From the NCBI GenBank assembly GCA_030706785.1, contig JAUZNW010000005.1, positions 1 to 49,884 of the forward strand: 49,884 bases of DNA, written 5' to 3'. A program made the position numbers and the translations under genes. Positions 42,809 to 49,884 of the stretch are shown here, piece by piece. Position 1 is the first letter of the stretch, and each line of letters begins with the position of its first letter. The notes beneath the pieces were generated by a model, which saw only the letters and a list, made by a program, of their open reading frames with translations, did not search any database and had not been told where the DNA came from. Source of the stretch: Bacteroidota bacterium (GTDB lineage Bacteria > Bacteroidota > Bacteroidia > Bacteroidales > VadinHA17).

Positions 42809-43522
42809 TCAGACAAAGTTATTTTGTTTTTTAATCAGTAAACAATTGGACCTTTTGTTACAATCTTCACAACCGGAATAACTTTTCCTGATTATACAAC
42901 AATTATAAATATCACATTGTCTGCCTGAACAGCAACTGAATCCAGCTCCCCTGCATGATCTGTTAAAGTTACTGCACTTCATACAATCTGCTCCGCAAAT
43001 TCCTTTTAATCTTATGCTTAATGGCTTATCTGATCCAATTGTTGCAAGAGCAAAATCAGATGCCATTTTAATATGTTCAGGAGTGATTTCGTCCTTGTAT
43101 TGGCTTACATTGAGGTTGAACCTGTATTCTTCCGTTCCAACTCGGAAGCTGTGCTTATTGATCACCGAAATACTTTTACATAAAAGGATCGATTCCAGAT
43201 CAAAGATAGTAGCCCCCAGCATCCCGTAGTAGGTGCAGAAAATAGCTGCCTTTTTAATTGTAAGTTGGTTAATCAGGTCAATTATTTTGAAGTGAGGTTT
43301 TCTGAATTCTGTTGGTGTCCCGATAAAAACAAGCTCAGACTGGTTGCATTTATCGACAGCATTCTGAAATAGTTCTTTTTCCTGGTCGAGTTCCTGTTTC
43401 GTTTTTCTCCCCTGTTTCATTAAATTAATTGCAAGGGAATTACATCCAAGAATCCCGGCGATAGTATCTGCAATAGTCTTTGTGTTACCGGTATTTGAAT
43501 AATATACAACAGTTGTATTCAT
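42809..43522 (-). CDS. Flavodoxin-DUF3795 fusion protein
   Basis: 237 residues in two parts. Residues 1-165 are a short-chain flavodoxin with the FMN phosphate loop YYSNTGNTKTIADTI. Residues from about 174 are a cysteine-rich DUF3795-like module with about 11 Cys (CGADCMKCSNFNRSCRGAGF, CSGRQCDIYNCC). DUF3795 proteins are small and their metal content is not established; the Cys spacing suggests Fe-S or zinc binding. An FMN domain beside a metal-binding domain suggests one-electron transfer, as an inference. The protein is cytoplasmic. Copy B of the 179-base repeat begins 17 bases upstream of its start. Confidence 0.8.
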   Translation of the reverse strand: MNTTVVYYSNTGNTKTIADTIAGILGCNSLAINLMKQGRKTKQELDQEKELFQNAVDKCNQSELVFIGTPTEFRKPHFKIIDLINQLTIKKAAIFCTYYGMLGATIFDLESILLCKSISVINKHSFRVGTEEYRFNLNVSQYKDEITPEHIKMASDFALATIGSDKPLSIRLKGICGADCMKCSNFNRSCRGAGFSCCSGRQCDIYNCCIIRKSYSGCEDCNKRSNCLLIKKQNNFV

Positions 43523-43538
43523 AACTAGCCCCGGATAG

Positions 43539-43717
43539 TATTTAATCCGCCTTCGCGTAAAGCTTGTGCCTCCGCTGAAGCTTCGGCGACACGCGGATGG
43601 CGGACGCGAAGGTGAGGTATAATTGGCTTCGCCGAGCTCACCGCCAGCAGGCGGTTCGGTTCCTCGGTACTTGCACCCTTCTTAGAGTCCATAGCTTGCT
43701 CTGGGGTCCATACCATT
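43539..43717. repeat. Dispersed 179-base repeat, copy B
   Basis: 179 bases matching copy A (39201-39379) with 10 substitutions and no gaps. Two perfect stems are visible: CCTTCGCGT (43550-43558) with ACGCGAAGG (43604-43612), and CCGCC (43641-43645) with GGCGG (43650-43654). It lies between two minus-strand genes, 45 bases from the stop of the carboxypeptidase-regulatory-like gene. Any open frame through it is addressed under rejected observations. Confidence 0.85.
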
Positions 43718-43762
43718 TGATTTCATTTTAAAGGCAAATGGGTATTTCAAAAATGTGAATTT

Positions 43763-44809
43763 TTAATTTAACGAGTATTCAAAGGGTAAAAGATCACCTA
43801 AGCGTTGGTCAGACATATATCCTTCAAAGGTTATCTCAAATGGATCAAAGTACCCGTCTTTCTGAAAGTAGACAGAATCCCGTCTGAATTTCATTGTAGT
43901 GCTCATCTTTTTATATGTGATGTACAATTCACCCTCATGCTTAAGATAACCTGTAAGGCTATCTTTTTTTATCACGAAGGATTCAGAATTAATAGGTGTT
44001 TTTGATCTGATTGTAAAGATTTGAGAAAAAGGAGTATTATCCGAAAGCAAAATTTTATTTCCTGCCTTAGTTTTGAAGTCCTCCAGGTATAGCGACCGGA
44101 AAAAATGCATCCGTGAGCCCAGATATGCTTGTCTTCTCCTTTCTTCCACAATCCTCTGCTCGGATTCGCTTAATGTTAATAGATCATCTTTAAACAAATA
44201 GTTCCCCAGGTAGAATGTTTCCAAAAGATCACCGTTTCCGCCCCGTGTGAGATTGTATCTGGTATATTTGAATTTATCAAGGTAATAGGTAATAGTATAA
44301 CCAAGGGCTTTATTTTTAATAATAATAGGTTTTCTGGAAAATGCTCTTAATATATTACTATCAGAGTTATAAGAAAAGCGAAGATCTTTTTCATTAAGAA
44401 TATCGCACTCCATAGCGTTTTTTGTTTCGCCAAGAAATTCCCTCTTAAAAATGCGAAGATGCCATTCCCAGTTGCCTCTTTTTTTCGCGATAATTATGAC
44501 CTCATTTAATTCTTTTATTTTGGGAATAAGATATATCCTGTAAATTTTATTGCAATTATATTCTGTCAATGTAACGGAGTAGTAGCCAAGAAGACTAATT
44601 GTTATTGGCATAGAACTAAATCTGGAAATGTCTAACTCAAAGTTGCCGTTTACATCAGAGTAAGTTCCAACAGATGTTCCGCTGATATAAATAATCGCTG
44701 AACACAATGTGCTGTCGCTTGACTGGTCATAGACAGTACCTTTAAAAGTCTGACAATGACCTGATCCAAAGTACCCTATAAATAATATTAAAAGGAGGAT
44801 GTATCTCAT
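43763..44809 (-). CDS. Carboxypeptidase-regulatory-like domain protein
   Basis: 348 residues with a signal peptide ending near SGHCQTF. Residues about 20-95 form a CarboxypepD_reg-like beta-sandwich: FKGTVYDQSSDSTLCSAIIY, GTSVGTYSDVNGNFEL and ISLLGYYSVTL. The rest is mixed and unrecognised, ending with a repeat-free domain that contains FTIRSKTPINSESFVIKKDS. Such N-terminal domains occur on SusC-like and DUF5686 proteins, but there is no barrel or TonB-plug here. It is probably periplasmic; function unknown. Confidence 0.75.
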   Translation of the reverse strand: MRYILLLILFIGYFGSGHCQTFKGTVYDQSSDSTLCSAIIYISGTSVGTYSDVNGNFELDISRFSSMPITISLLGYYSVTLTEYNCNKIYRIYLIPKIKELNEVIIIAKKRGNWEWHLRIFKREFLGETKNAMECDILNEKDLRFSYNSDSNILRAFSRKPIIIKNKALGYTITYYLDKFKYTRYNLTRGGNGDLLETFYLGNYLFKDDLLTLSESEQRIVEERRRQAYLGSRMHFFRSLYLEDFKTKAGNKILLSDNTPFSQIFTIRSKTPINSESFVIKKDSLTGYLKHEGELYITYKKMSTTMKFRRDSVYFQKDGYFDPFEITFEGYMSDQRLGDLLPFEYSLN

Positions 44810-44830
44810 AAGAACCAGGTGTTAGTTGTT

Positions 44831-44858
44831 TGGTATGGGGTATGAGGTACGGGGTGCA
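44831..44858. repeat. Heptamer tract, four units
   Basis: Four 7-base units of the form nGGTnnn (for example tggtatg, gggtatg). It lies between the minus-strand genes starting at 44809 and ending at 44891, 32 bases from the methyltransferase stop codon. Confidence 0.55.
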
Positions 44859-44890
44859 AGGGTGGAGGATTGATAGAAAATGGGTACAAA

Positions 44891-45652
44891 TTACTTCAGT
44901 TTTTCAAAGGTCAGAACGTAAAGGTCACCATTACAAATTTCTTTATATTCAATGTTTGCACAGGAAGAAGGCAAAAAGATCCTGGGATCTTGAATTGGGA
45001 TTTTTTTATAAAAATTATCCCTCGCGTGTTTTAGCCTGAATTTTTCTGTTTCATCAGTTATAAGGATTTTTGTCCCGCTCTTAGCTATCCTGAGCATTTC
45101 TAAAACGGCTTTGTCTGGATAGTTGAAGAAATTAAATCCTCCAGCCGAGAATACCACATCGAATGTTTCATTCCTGATTGGTAATGATTCTGCTTCGGCT
45201 TGAATCAAAATTATCTCACGTTTATTCCGAATCATTTTTTGCCTGCACCGTCTTAGCATCCCTTTTGAAATATCCACGCCAAAATATTCTGCATTTGGAT
45301 TCAGATATTTTATATTCCGTCCTGTTCCGATAGAGATCTCAATAACCTTATTCCCGTCTTTAACTTCGATTAGTGACAGATATTCAAATAATCTCTTTTT
45401 TTCACTGCCTTCTTTTATAAGAGCATAGAGTTTTACAGATATATCATAAAACCTGGCGATCCGGTCATACATTTTCTGGAAGTTTCTATTGTTGCCAGTT
45501 ATTGAGTTGTCATTAAGGAAGCAAATTATTCCATCTTTAACTGGATATTTTTCCCCGATACTGGTTTGTAAAAATTCATTTCTCCCTTCCCGAAAAAGAG
45601 TTAATGGTTTCCCACTCGGAGCTTTTAACAGATCTATTGATTGTTGTTTCAT
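44891..45652 (-). CDS. Trm112-like domain plus class I SAM methyltransferase
   Basis: 253 residues. The N-terminal roughly 50 residues (LTLFREGRNEFLQTSIGEKY followed by PVKDGIICFL) have the Trm112-like pattern but lack its zinc cysteines. The rest is a Rossmann methyltransferase: VIEISIGTGRNIKYL is motif I (usually DxGxGxG; here EISIGTG), FGVDISKGMLRRCRQKM, DVVFSAGGFNFF and a late MLRIAKSGTKILITDE. It resembles UbiE/Methyltransf_11 enzymes; the substrate is unknown. It starts 28 bases after the stop of the NapH-like membrane-protein gene and may be co-transcribed. Confidence 0.82.
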   Translation of the reverse strand: MKQQSIDLLKAPSGKPLTLFREGRNEFLQTSIGEKYPVKDGIICFLNDNSITGNNRNFQKMYDRIARFYDISVKLYALIKEGSEKKRLFEYLSLIEVKDGNKVIEISIGTGRNIKYLNPNAEYFGVDISKGMLRRCRQKMIRNKREIILIQAEAESLPIRNETFDVVFSAGGFNFFNYPDKAVLEMLRIAKSGTKILITDETEKFRLKHARDNFYKKIPIQDPRIFLPSSCANIEYKEICNGDLYVLTFEKLK

Positions 45653-45680
45653 TTAAAAAAGTTTACAGGGTGTTATTATT

Positions 45681-46355
45681 TCAATTTATTCCTGTGAATT
45701 TCTCTTTTTTAACACTGAGTCTTTGGAGTTCTGTGTAGTTACACGGCTCCGAACCCTGTAAATTCTCCCTATACAATCCTTTCAAGCCATTCAACAATTT
45801 AAATATATCAAGCCGGAGGTAGGGTAATTTCAGAAGGTTACTCAATTTCCGGCCGAGAATCATAAAAGAAACCATACAGCAAATGCTGTGGCAAAAAGAT
45901 CTGCGTCCGAAAATAAATGCCGGAAGAACAATAATCAGTAAAACAAGGAAGTATGTTATGAGGGAGTAAATATTTGACATCGAAAGTCCAAATTCCGTTT
46001 GATAAAAGGGATCGATCTTTTCATACCCGCCTTTTTTTACAGCCAGAGCAATTATAGTAGCTATCCATAGGATCCAGATGATCCATTTGATAATATTCCC
46101 TCCGGAAATCTTCCTGTCGTTGACTTGCATAATAATGTCCTGAACTCCGCCAGCTGGGCAAACCCAACCGCAATATGCTCTTGCCAGTATCAATGAGCTT
46201 GCAAACAGCAGCACAAAGAAGATGAAGCTGCCGGAGATTATCCCTTTCATTGTGCCATCAATAATCAGGTAGGGAGACAGGTAGTAAAAAAATGCAGGAA
46301 AAACTATGAATGCTGTGGTCAGAAGTCCTTTTCTTACTTTTTGTCGTTTTCTCAT
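45681..46355 (-). CDS. NapH/4Fe-4S-type membrane protein lacking the ferredoxin tail
   Basis: 224 residues with about four to five membrane segments. The membrane part keeps the family's cysteine motifs, CGWVCPAGGVQD (C62, C66) and FCHSICCMVSF (C155, C159, C160). Typical relatives (NapH, CcoG-like) end in two CxxCxxCxxxCP ferredoxin clusters; here residues after 180 (YLRLDIFKLLNGLKGLYREN) contain only one Cys (C205) before the stop, so the ferredoxin part is missing. Other frames after this point contain stops, so a recent single frameshift does not explain it. Electron transfer across the membrane in this form is uncertain. Confidence 0.75.
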   Translation of the reverse strand: MRKRQKVRKGLLTTAFIVFPAFFYYLSPYLIIDGTMKGIISGSFIFFVLLFASSLILARAYCGWVCPAGGVQDIIMQVNDRKISGGNIIKWIIWILWIATIIALAVKKGGYEKIDPFYQTEFGLSMSNIYSLITYFLVLLIIVLPAFIFGRRSFCHSICCMVSFMILGRKLSNLLKLPYLRLDIFKLLNGLKGLYRENLQGSEPCNYTELQRLSVKKEKFTGIN

Positions 46356-46511
46356 AATGCAGATATTTTTTGTAAAGATAACTATTAAGGCAAGGATCCT
46401 GTTTGCTTACGGCAGCCGCTCTATTAACGTTAAAAATTGGGTACAGGATTCCGCCCATGCGAACTGCATCCTGAGACTTGTGCTTTTCTTACGGTATCCA
46501 GAGTGCAAATA

Positions 46512-47141
46512 TCAATAGCCTAAACTTTCTCCGACAAGAATTACTTTGATTCTTTCTTTAAAAACAGACATCATGGTGATAACCAGCTGACTACCTGTGC
46601 CCTGTGCCTTATTTAAAAGTTCTTCAAAAGAAGATATTTCATTTTTGGTATAACTCAGGACACCAAGTGAGGCGGCTCTGGTTTTTGCACGATTTATTGC
46701 CATCTCCAGGTTTTGTTCGACCTTGTTTATTCCTGCTATCACAATTACATTTTTGGGTCCATAAATCAGAGCAGCGACCCTGTTGCCGATACCGTCGATA
46801 TTTACCAGTTCTCCTGTGGCAGAAATAGCATTAGAGCTCAGAAAGTAATAATCAGAGCTAAATGCCTGGTGAGCAATTCTGTCCATTTCGGCCCCGCCTT
46901 TCGATCTGTCTGAAGCGTCCAGTACATTATACCTGCCATTTTTCAAAGCATCAAGAAGTCCGATTTCATGTAAAGTCACTGAACCTCCCCATGAGACTGT
47001 GCTGTTTTCAGGTACGATCTCAATAACTTTTTTCAGGGCTTCCTCCTTTGTTTCAAAGTAGAATCCCTCGATATTGCGGCTTTTAAATTCTTTAATTACT
47101 TTTTGTGCTAATAAAGCATTATAGCTTTGTATTGGTGTCAT
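46512..47141 (-). CDS. LUD-domain protein (LutC/YkgG-like)
   Basis: 209 residues, one LUD domain: FETKEEALKKVIEIVPENST, SWGGSVTLHEIGLLDALK, LVNIDGIGNRVAALIYGP and the C-terminal RIKVILVGESLGY. LutC and relatives belong to lactate-utilisation complexes (LutABC), but LutA and LutB genes are not in the window, and short stand-alone LUD proteins have no assigned reaction. It has no signal peptide. A TAATTTTG promoter box lies upstream, so it is probably transcribed on its own. The NapH-like gene begins 156 bases downstream. Confidence 0.82.
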   Translation of the reverse strand: MTPIQSYNALLAQKVIKEFKSRNIEGFYFETKEEALKKVIEIVPENSTVSWGGSVTLHEIGLLDALKNGRYNVLDASDRSKGGAEMDRIAHQAFSSDYYFLSSNAISATGELVNIDGIGNRVAALIYGPKNVIVIAGINKVEQNLEMAINRAKTRAASLGVLSYTKNEISSFEELLNKAQGTGSQLVITMMSVFKERIKVILVGESLGY

Positions 47142-47161
47142 AGATCTCTTTTATTGATTTG

Positions 47162-47169
47162 CAAAATTA
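47162..47169 (-). promoter_or_regulatory. TAnnTTTG box before the LUD gene
   Basis: Reads TAATTTTG on the minus strand, an exact -7 consensus match, with 20 bases to the ATG at 47141. No clear -33 TTTG at the usual spacing. Confidence 0.45.
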
Positions 47170-47460
47170 AACTTTCCAGATATTCAGTTGTGCTTTCCAA
47201 CCTTATCAGTTCCAGACTCCGGCTTTTAAATATTTAACTCTCAATCGAATAAAGTTTAAAACCCGGGATCCAACTTTTTACCTTGCTTTTTTAATCCGAA
47301 GGCTTGTTTTTGTATAAGCCCAATTTTCCGCTAAAAAAGTGTGTATTCAGTGCTGCTCATGGCATGGGGTTCGGGGAACAGGGATCAAACAAGAGGACAC
47401 TTTAAGAGAATTTTGTCCAGTGCAATAAAATGCATTAGTGGCACGGAATCAAAACCATTT

Positions 47461-47488
47461 GTCTTGTGTCTTGAGTCCTGTGTCATTT
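47461..47488. repeat. Heptamer tract, four units
   Basis: Four 7-base units starting GTC (gtcttgt, gtcttga, gtcctgt, and a fourth variant). It lies 60 bases beyond the stop codon of the minus-strand gene ending at 47549. Confidence 0.55.
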
Positions 47489-47548
47489 TTATGACCCTCA
47501 TTTTCCGAATAAGTACAGGTGGTCAATTGTACATAAATTATTGTTTGA

Positions 47549-48106
47549 TTAATATATCCAGGGTATCAGGCGATAAGTATTCTTCATATAATCTTGATAC
47601 CCAACACCGAATTGTTTAATTAACAAATTCTCCTCAATTTTTATTCGATATAGCATAGCAATAATAACGGGGATACTTACCACCAGAAGACTTAACCAGT
47701 TATTAAGTGAAAAACCAAAGCCGATAAATGATAAAATTGAACCGGCATAGGAAGGATGACGGATTAATCTGTACACTCCATCTTTTTTAATTTCATGATT
47801 TTTGCGAATTGTAACATCAACAGTAAAGAATTTGCCTAAAGTCAGGATCGCAATGAATCTGAATATCATTCCAAATGTTATTAAAGCGAGGCCAAAGTAA
47901 GGTATAAATGCGTTATTGCTTATGGAGGATCTTATAAAAAAAGCAGCAAGGATTCCTAAGGAATTAGCAATACCCACTGTAATCCAGACAATACTGAGAG
48001 TTCCTCTATCAAGGTTCTTTTTATCATGTTCACCGGAACGGAACAACCTGTTAAGCAGCACTTCAGAGATAAACCATACAGACCAGATAATTATGAAAAT
48101 CGTCAT
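47549..48106 (-). CDS. Isoprenylcysteine carboxyl methyltransferase-like membrane protein
   Basis: 185 residues with about five membrane segments. The C-terminal half has the ICMT/PEMT pattern: GVYRLIRHPSYAGSILSFIG (the SAM-contact RHPxYxG motif), then EENLLIKQFGVGYQDYMKNT. Eukaryotic ICMT methylates prenylated proteins; bacterial relatives have unknown substrates, possibly lipids or small molecules. A second member of the same broad family is encoded 114 bases upstream on the same strand. Confidence 0.8.
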   Translation of the reverse strand: MTIFIIIWSVWFISEVLLNRLFRSGEHDKKNLDRGTLSIVWITVGIANSLGILAAFFIRSSISNNAFIPYFGLALITFGMIFRFIAILTLGKFFTVDVTIRKNHEIKKDGVYRLIRHPSYAGSILSFIGFGFSLNNWLSLLVVSIPVIIAMLYRIKIEENLLIKQFGVGYQDYMKNTYRLIPWIY

Positions 48107-48220
48107 GTTTAAATTTTATTACTTTTCATTCGTCTTTAGATTTTGAAATCTTTCCTGAAGTGTTGACACAGATATTCACTTTTTGTTTTGCGGTGGAGCA
48201 GGCAGATTGGCATTGTTACT

Positions 48221-48901
48221 TTAGATCTGATCTTTGACTGGTTTTTTTGGGAACAACATGGGTGTTCTGGATTTGTAATCCTGATAGGATGCACCAAAGC
48301 GTAACTCAAGTTCTCTTTCTTCATATACTTCAATGAAAAAAAGCAATGCCGGGGCAAAAAATATTAGAACCCAAAGCACAAAAAGCATAGACTGAAACCA
48401 GATTCCCAATGACAGGAAAAAAGCCAGACCTGCCAGCACCATAGGATTGCGCGTCCAGGCATACATCCAGTCTGCCGCCAGTTTTTTACTGAGCGCAATG
48501 AAAAACGGGGCACCGAATCCTTTTAAAGCGAGGTTTATCACCGTCATCAAAAAAGCTGTGCCTGTAATAACTACCAGAAACAGACCGATTACAGACGGAA
48601 TCGGAAGTATCCAGCCGGACCAATCCCGATAAGTGGTTACTGCCCGAACGATAGGAATGCCAAATGTAAAACCCAGACTAAAATGTACAAATGTCGTTGT
48701 CCACTCTGCATGACCTATTGTTTGGTGCCGGTCCAGCACTTTCCTGCCTAGCCAGACCAGGGGATATGTGATTAATACACCTCCCGCAATGATAGTAAGA
48801 TTCATAGCATTCGAAAGAGAGGCGTTTAACACAAGCCACCATATAATAAGAATAAGCGCAAGGAGGACAACCCTTAAAAATAATTCGGTGATATTTCTCA
48901 T
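48221..48901 (-). CDS. Second isoprenylcysteine methyltransferase-like membrane protein
   Basis: 226 residues with about six membrane segments. The family landmarks are AWTRNPMVLAGLAFFLSLG (where ICMT has RHPxYxG) and EERELELRFGASYQDYKSRT near the C-terminus, which matches the EE-x-L-x3-FG-x2-YQDY pattern of the neighbouring gene. The N-terminal half is longer than in the neighbour and unlike it. Because the usual RHP is RNP here, the catalytic status is uncertain. The substrate is unknown. Confidence 0.75.
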   Translation of the reverse strand: MRNITELFLRVVLLALILIIWWLVLNASLSNAMNLTIIAGGVLITYPLVWLGRKVLDRHQTIGHAEWTTTFVHFSLGFTFGIPIVRAVTTYRDWSGWILPIPSVIGLFLVVITGTAFLMTVINLALKGFGAPFFIALSKKLAADWMYAWTRNPMVLAGLAFFLSLGIWFQSMLFVLWVLIFFAPALLFFIEVYEERELELRFGASYQDYKSRTPMLFPKKPVKDQI

Positions 48902-49026
48902 TGCAACCTGGTTTTAAATTATAATGATCTAAAAATTAGCTGGCAGTATACAAAATATTCAGCGGAGGCAGCTTATGCCGCTATCACTAGGTTGTGGCTT
49001 TTGGGATACCGGCCAGTCAGGCAACA

Positions 49027-49416
49027 TTATTTCACTTTTATGACAATTTTCAACCGATTTAAATACAGGCTGGGGCCTGCTGCTTCCACACGTAAAATAA
49101 ACTCTTCATCATTTTTGAACATTGAATTATTCACCGATGATTCAATTATTTCTGAAAAGGCAATCTGATAATCACTGTTAAACACAACTTTATACTTAAC
49201 CGATCCAATTACAGGAATCCCAGATCCAAAGAATTTACGAAGAATGCAATATTCCTCGTTCTCTTTGATTAAGGTAATACTTTGTCCGGAGAAATTGTCT
49301 GTGATGTATATTTCCTGATTAAGGTAATCCTTTATCTCAGGTCTGTCATCCTGATTATTTGCTGACATTGAACACCCTAAACAGATTATGAAAACTAAAA
49401 CAATTGTTTTTCCCAT
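49027..49416 (-). CDS. Small lipoprotein of unknown function
   Basis: 129 residues with a signal peptide and lipobox (FIICLGC). The mature part is predicted to be beta-rich (EIYITDNFSGQSITLIK, FILRVEAAGPSLYLNRLKIV) and has no motif I recognise. It stands alone, with 125 bases to the second isoprenylcysteine-methyltransferase-like gene downstream and a gene-poor stretch upstream. Confidence 0.6.
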   Translation of the reverse strand: MGKTIVLVFIICLGCSMSANNQDDRPEIKDYLNQEIYITDNFSGQSITLIKENEEYCILRKFFGSGIPVIGSVKYKVVFNSDYQIAFSEIIESSVNNSMFKNDEEFILRVEAAGPSLYLNRLKIVIKVK

Positions 49417-49697
49417 ATTATAAATTTTTTGAATTCAGAGTAAAATCACTATTTATTGCAGATTTTTAAAGTGGCATACCAGAAGCTGTAACACAGGCTC
49501 GATAGGAGACTTTTACTGTCTGAAAATGTCTTTTGTATAGAAAAGCAAATATTCATTACAGATTTAATTTATTAAAATAAGATTTTTTGAATTACTTATC
49601 AAACTTCCCGGATCTGAAATACATTAATGATACCGGTCTGTCAGTAAATGAGGTAAAGAAAGGTACTGGAACATAAGTGATATTATGCTATCCCAAT

Positions 49698-49884
49698 TTA
49701 ACAGGCATCAGGCCGGATAAAAAGGAAGTAAGCATATCCGAGTGACAGCAAGCCATACAAAACGGGACTAGACCAGCCGAAAAAATTAACACTCCCTTTC
49801 ACCTGGATTTCCATTGATGCAATAAATCCGATAAGATCCTGGATAAGCAGGGCAAAAGCGATTGCTCTTCTCGTATCAATTGAA
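49698..49884 (-). CDS. C-terminal end of a membrane protein cut by the window edge
   Basis: An open frame enters from the right edge and ends at a TAA complementary to 49698-49700. About 61 C-terminal residues are present, with two hydrophobic segments (AIAFALLIQDLIGFIASM and SSPVLYGLLSLGYAYFLFI) and a short polar tail. The pattern suggests a small multi-helix membrane protein, possibly related to DUF4345-type proteins, but too little is present for a firm call. Confidence 0.5.
   Translation of the reverse strand, partial: SIDTRRAIAFALLIQDLIGFIASMEIQVKGSVNFFGWSSPVLYGLLSLGYAYFLFIRPDAC

Larger units (their letters stand above)
47142..47548. other. 407-base intergenic region
   Basis: I see no supported gene. 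It holds the LUD-gene promoter box (47162-47169) at one end and a 7-base-period tract (47461-47488) towards the stop of the isoprenylcysteine-methyltransferase-like gene. The rest is AT-rich sequence without recognisable structure. Confidence 0.5.

Noticed and set aside
39145-43716. Open frames of 58 or more residues through both copies of the 179-base repeat, reading alike in the minus direction
   Set aside because: Nine of the ten base differences change the amino acid and only one is silent, which is not the pattern of a conserved protein. The stems explain the conservation better.
45681-45790. A frameshift in the tail of the NapH-like gene hiding the ferredoxin clusters
   Set aside because: The two other frames contain several stops and no CxxCxxC pattern, so a simple shift does not restore them.
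1-49884. CRISPR arrays, tRNA or rRNA genes, insertion sequences, prophage
   Set aside because: No regularly spaced identical repeats with unique spacers, no cloverleaf with a TTCGA arm, and no transposase, integrase or phage structural motifs were recognised in either strand by eye.

Overview
The window looks like a chromosomal segment of a Bacteroidota bacterium, most likely in or near Bacteroidales/Marinilabiliales (inference). Supporting signs are a Bacteroidota-type TonB, two DUF5916 outer-membrane proteins, an S46 dipeptidyl-peptidase, many short lipoproteins with an SC/GC lipobox, methylmalonyl-CoA mutase mutAB, dnaE followed by trxA, and TAnnTTTG promoter boxes before several genes. 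I recognised no rRNA, tRNA, CRISPR array, transposase, integrase or prophage.

Layout. 1-4.9 kb: the 5' part of an exported Xaa-Pro aminopeptidase (minus), then a divergent, tightly packed plus-strand set (transglutaminase-like lipoprotein, NlpC/P60 lipoprotein, dipeptide epimerase) that fits extracytoplasmic breakdown of peptidoglycan peptides. 4.9-12.3 kb: a TonB protein, a tandem pair of 884-residue DUF5916 proteins with a Fur-box-like palindrome upstream, and a ThuA-like protein. 12.4-16.8 kb (minus): S46 peptidase, MarC, rnhA and a prolyl-tRNA editing protein packed with overlaps, preceded by rnhB. 17.4-26.7 kb: prfB with its programmed +1 frameshift, mutA-mutB, a thioredoxin-like lipoprotein, DUF4190 and DUF2752 membrane proteins, then recX-prmC (minus) divergent from ribD. 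prfB and prmC encode release factor 2 and the methyltransferase that modifies it. 26.9-31.4 kb (minus): dnaE, trxA and a LOG-family gene.

31.5-49.9 kb is almost entirely minus strand and more accessory in character. It holds a HEAT protein, an ECF sigma factor with two small membrane proteins and rsgA, a double-[4Fe-4S] protein, an AlkZ/YcaQ-like protein, NTF2-fold proteins, an isochorismatase-like hydrolase, several lipoproteins, a stand-alone E2 acyltransferase domain, a flavodoxin-DUF3795 fusion, a Trm112-like/methyltransferase next to a shortened NapH-like membrane protein, a LUD protein, and two isoprenylcysteine-methyltransferase-like membrane proteins. Both window edges cut genes.

The most unusual signal is between genes. 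At least eight intergenic tracts have a strict 7-base period with a different unit in each tract, and two more have a period of about 9. Most begin within about 60 bases after a stop codon, and one supplies the stop codon. There is also a 179-base dispersed repeat in two copies (10 differences, no gaps) whose changes at two predicted stems turn G-C pairs into G-U pairs. These are the best candidates for something undescribed. Everything else is recognisable housekeeping or a known family in partly unusual combinations.
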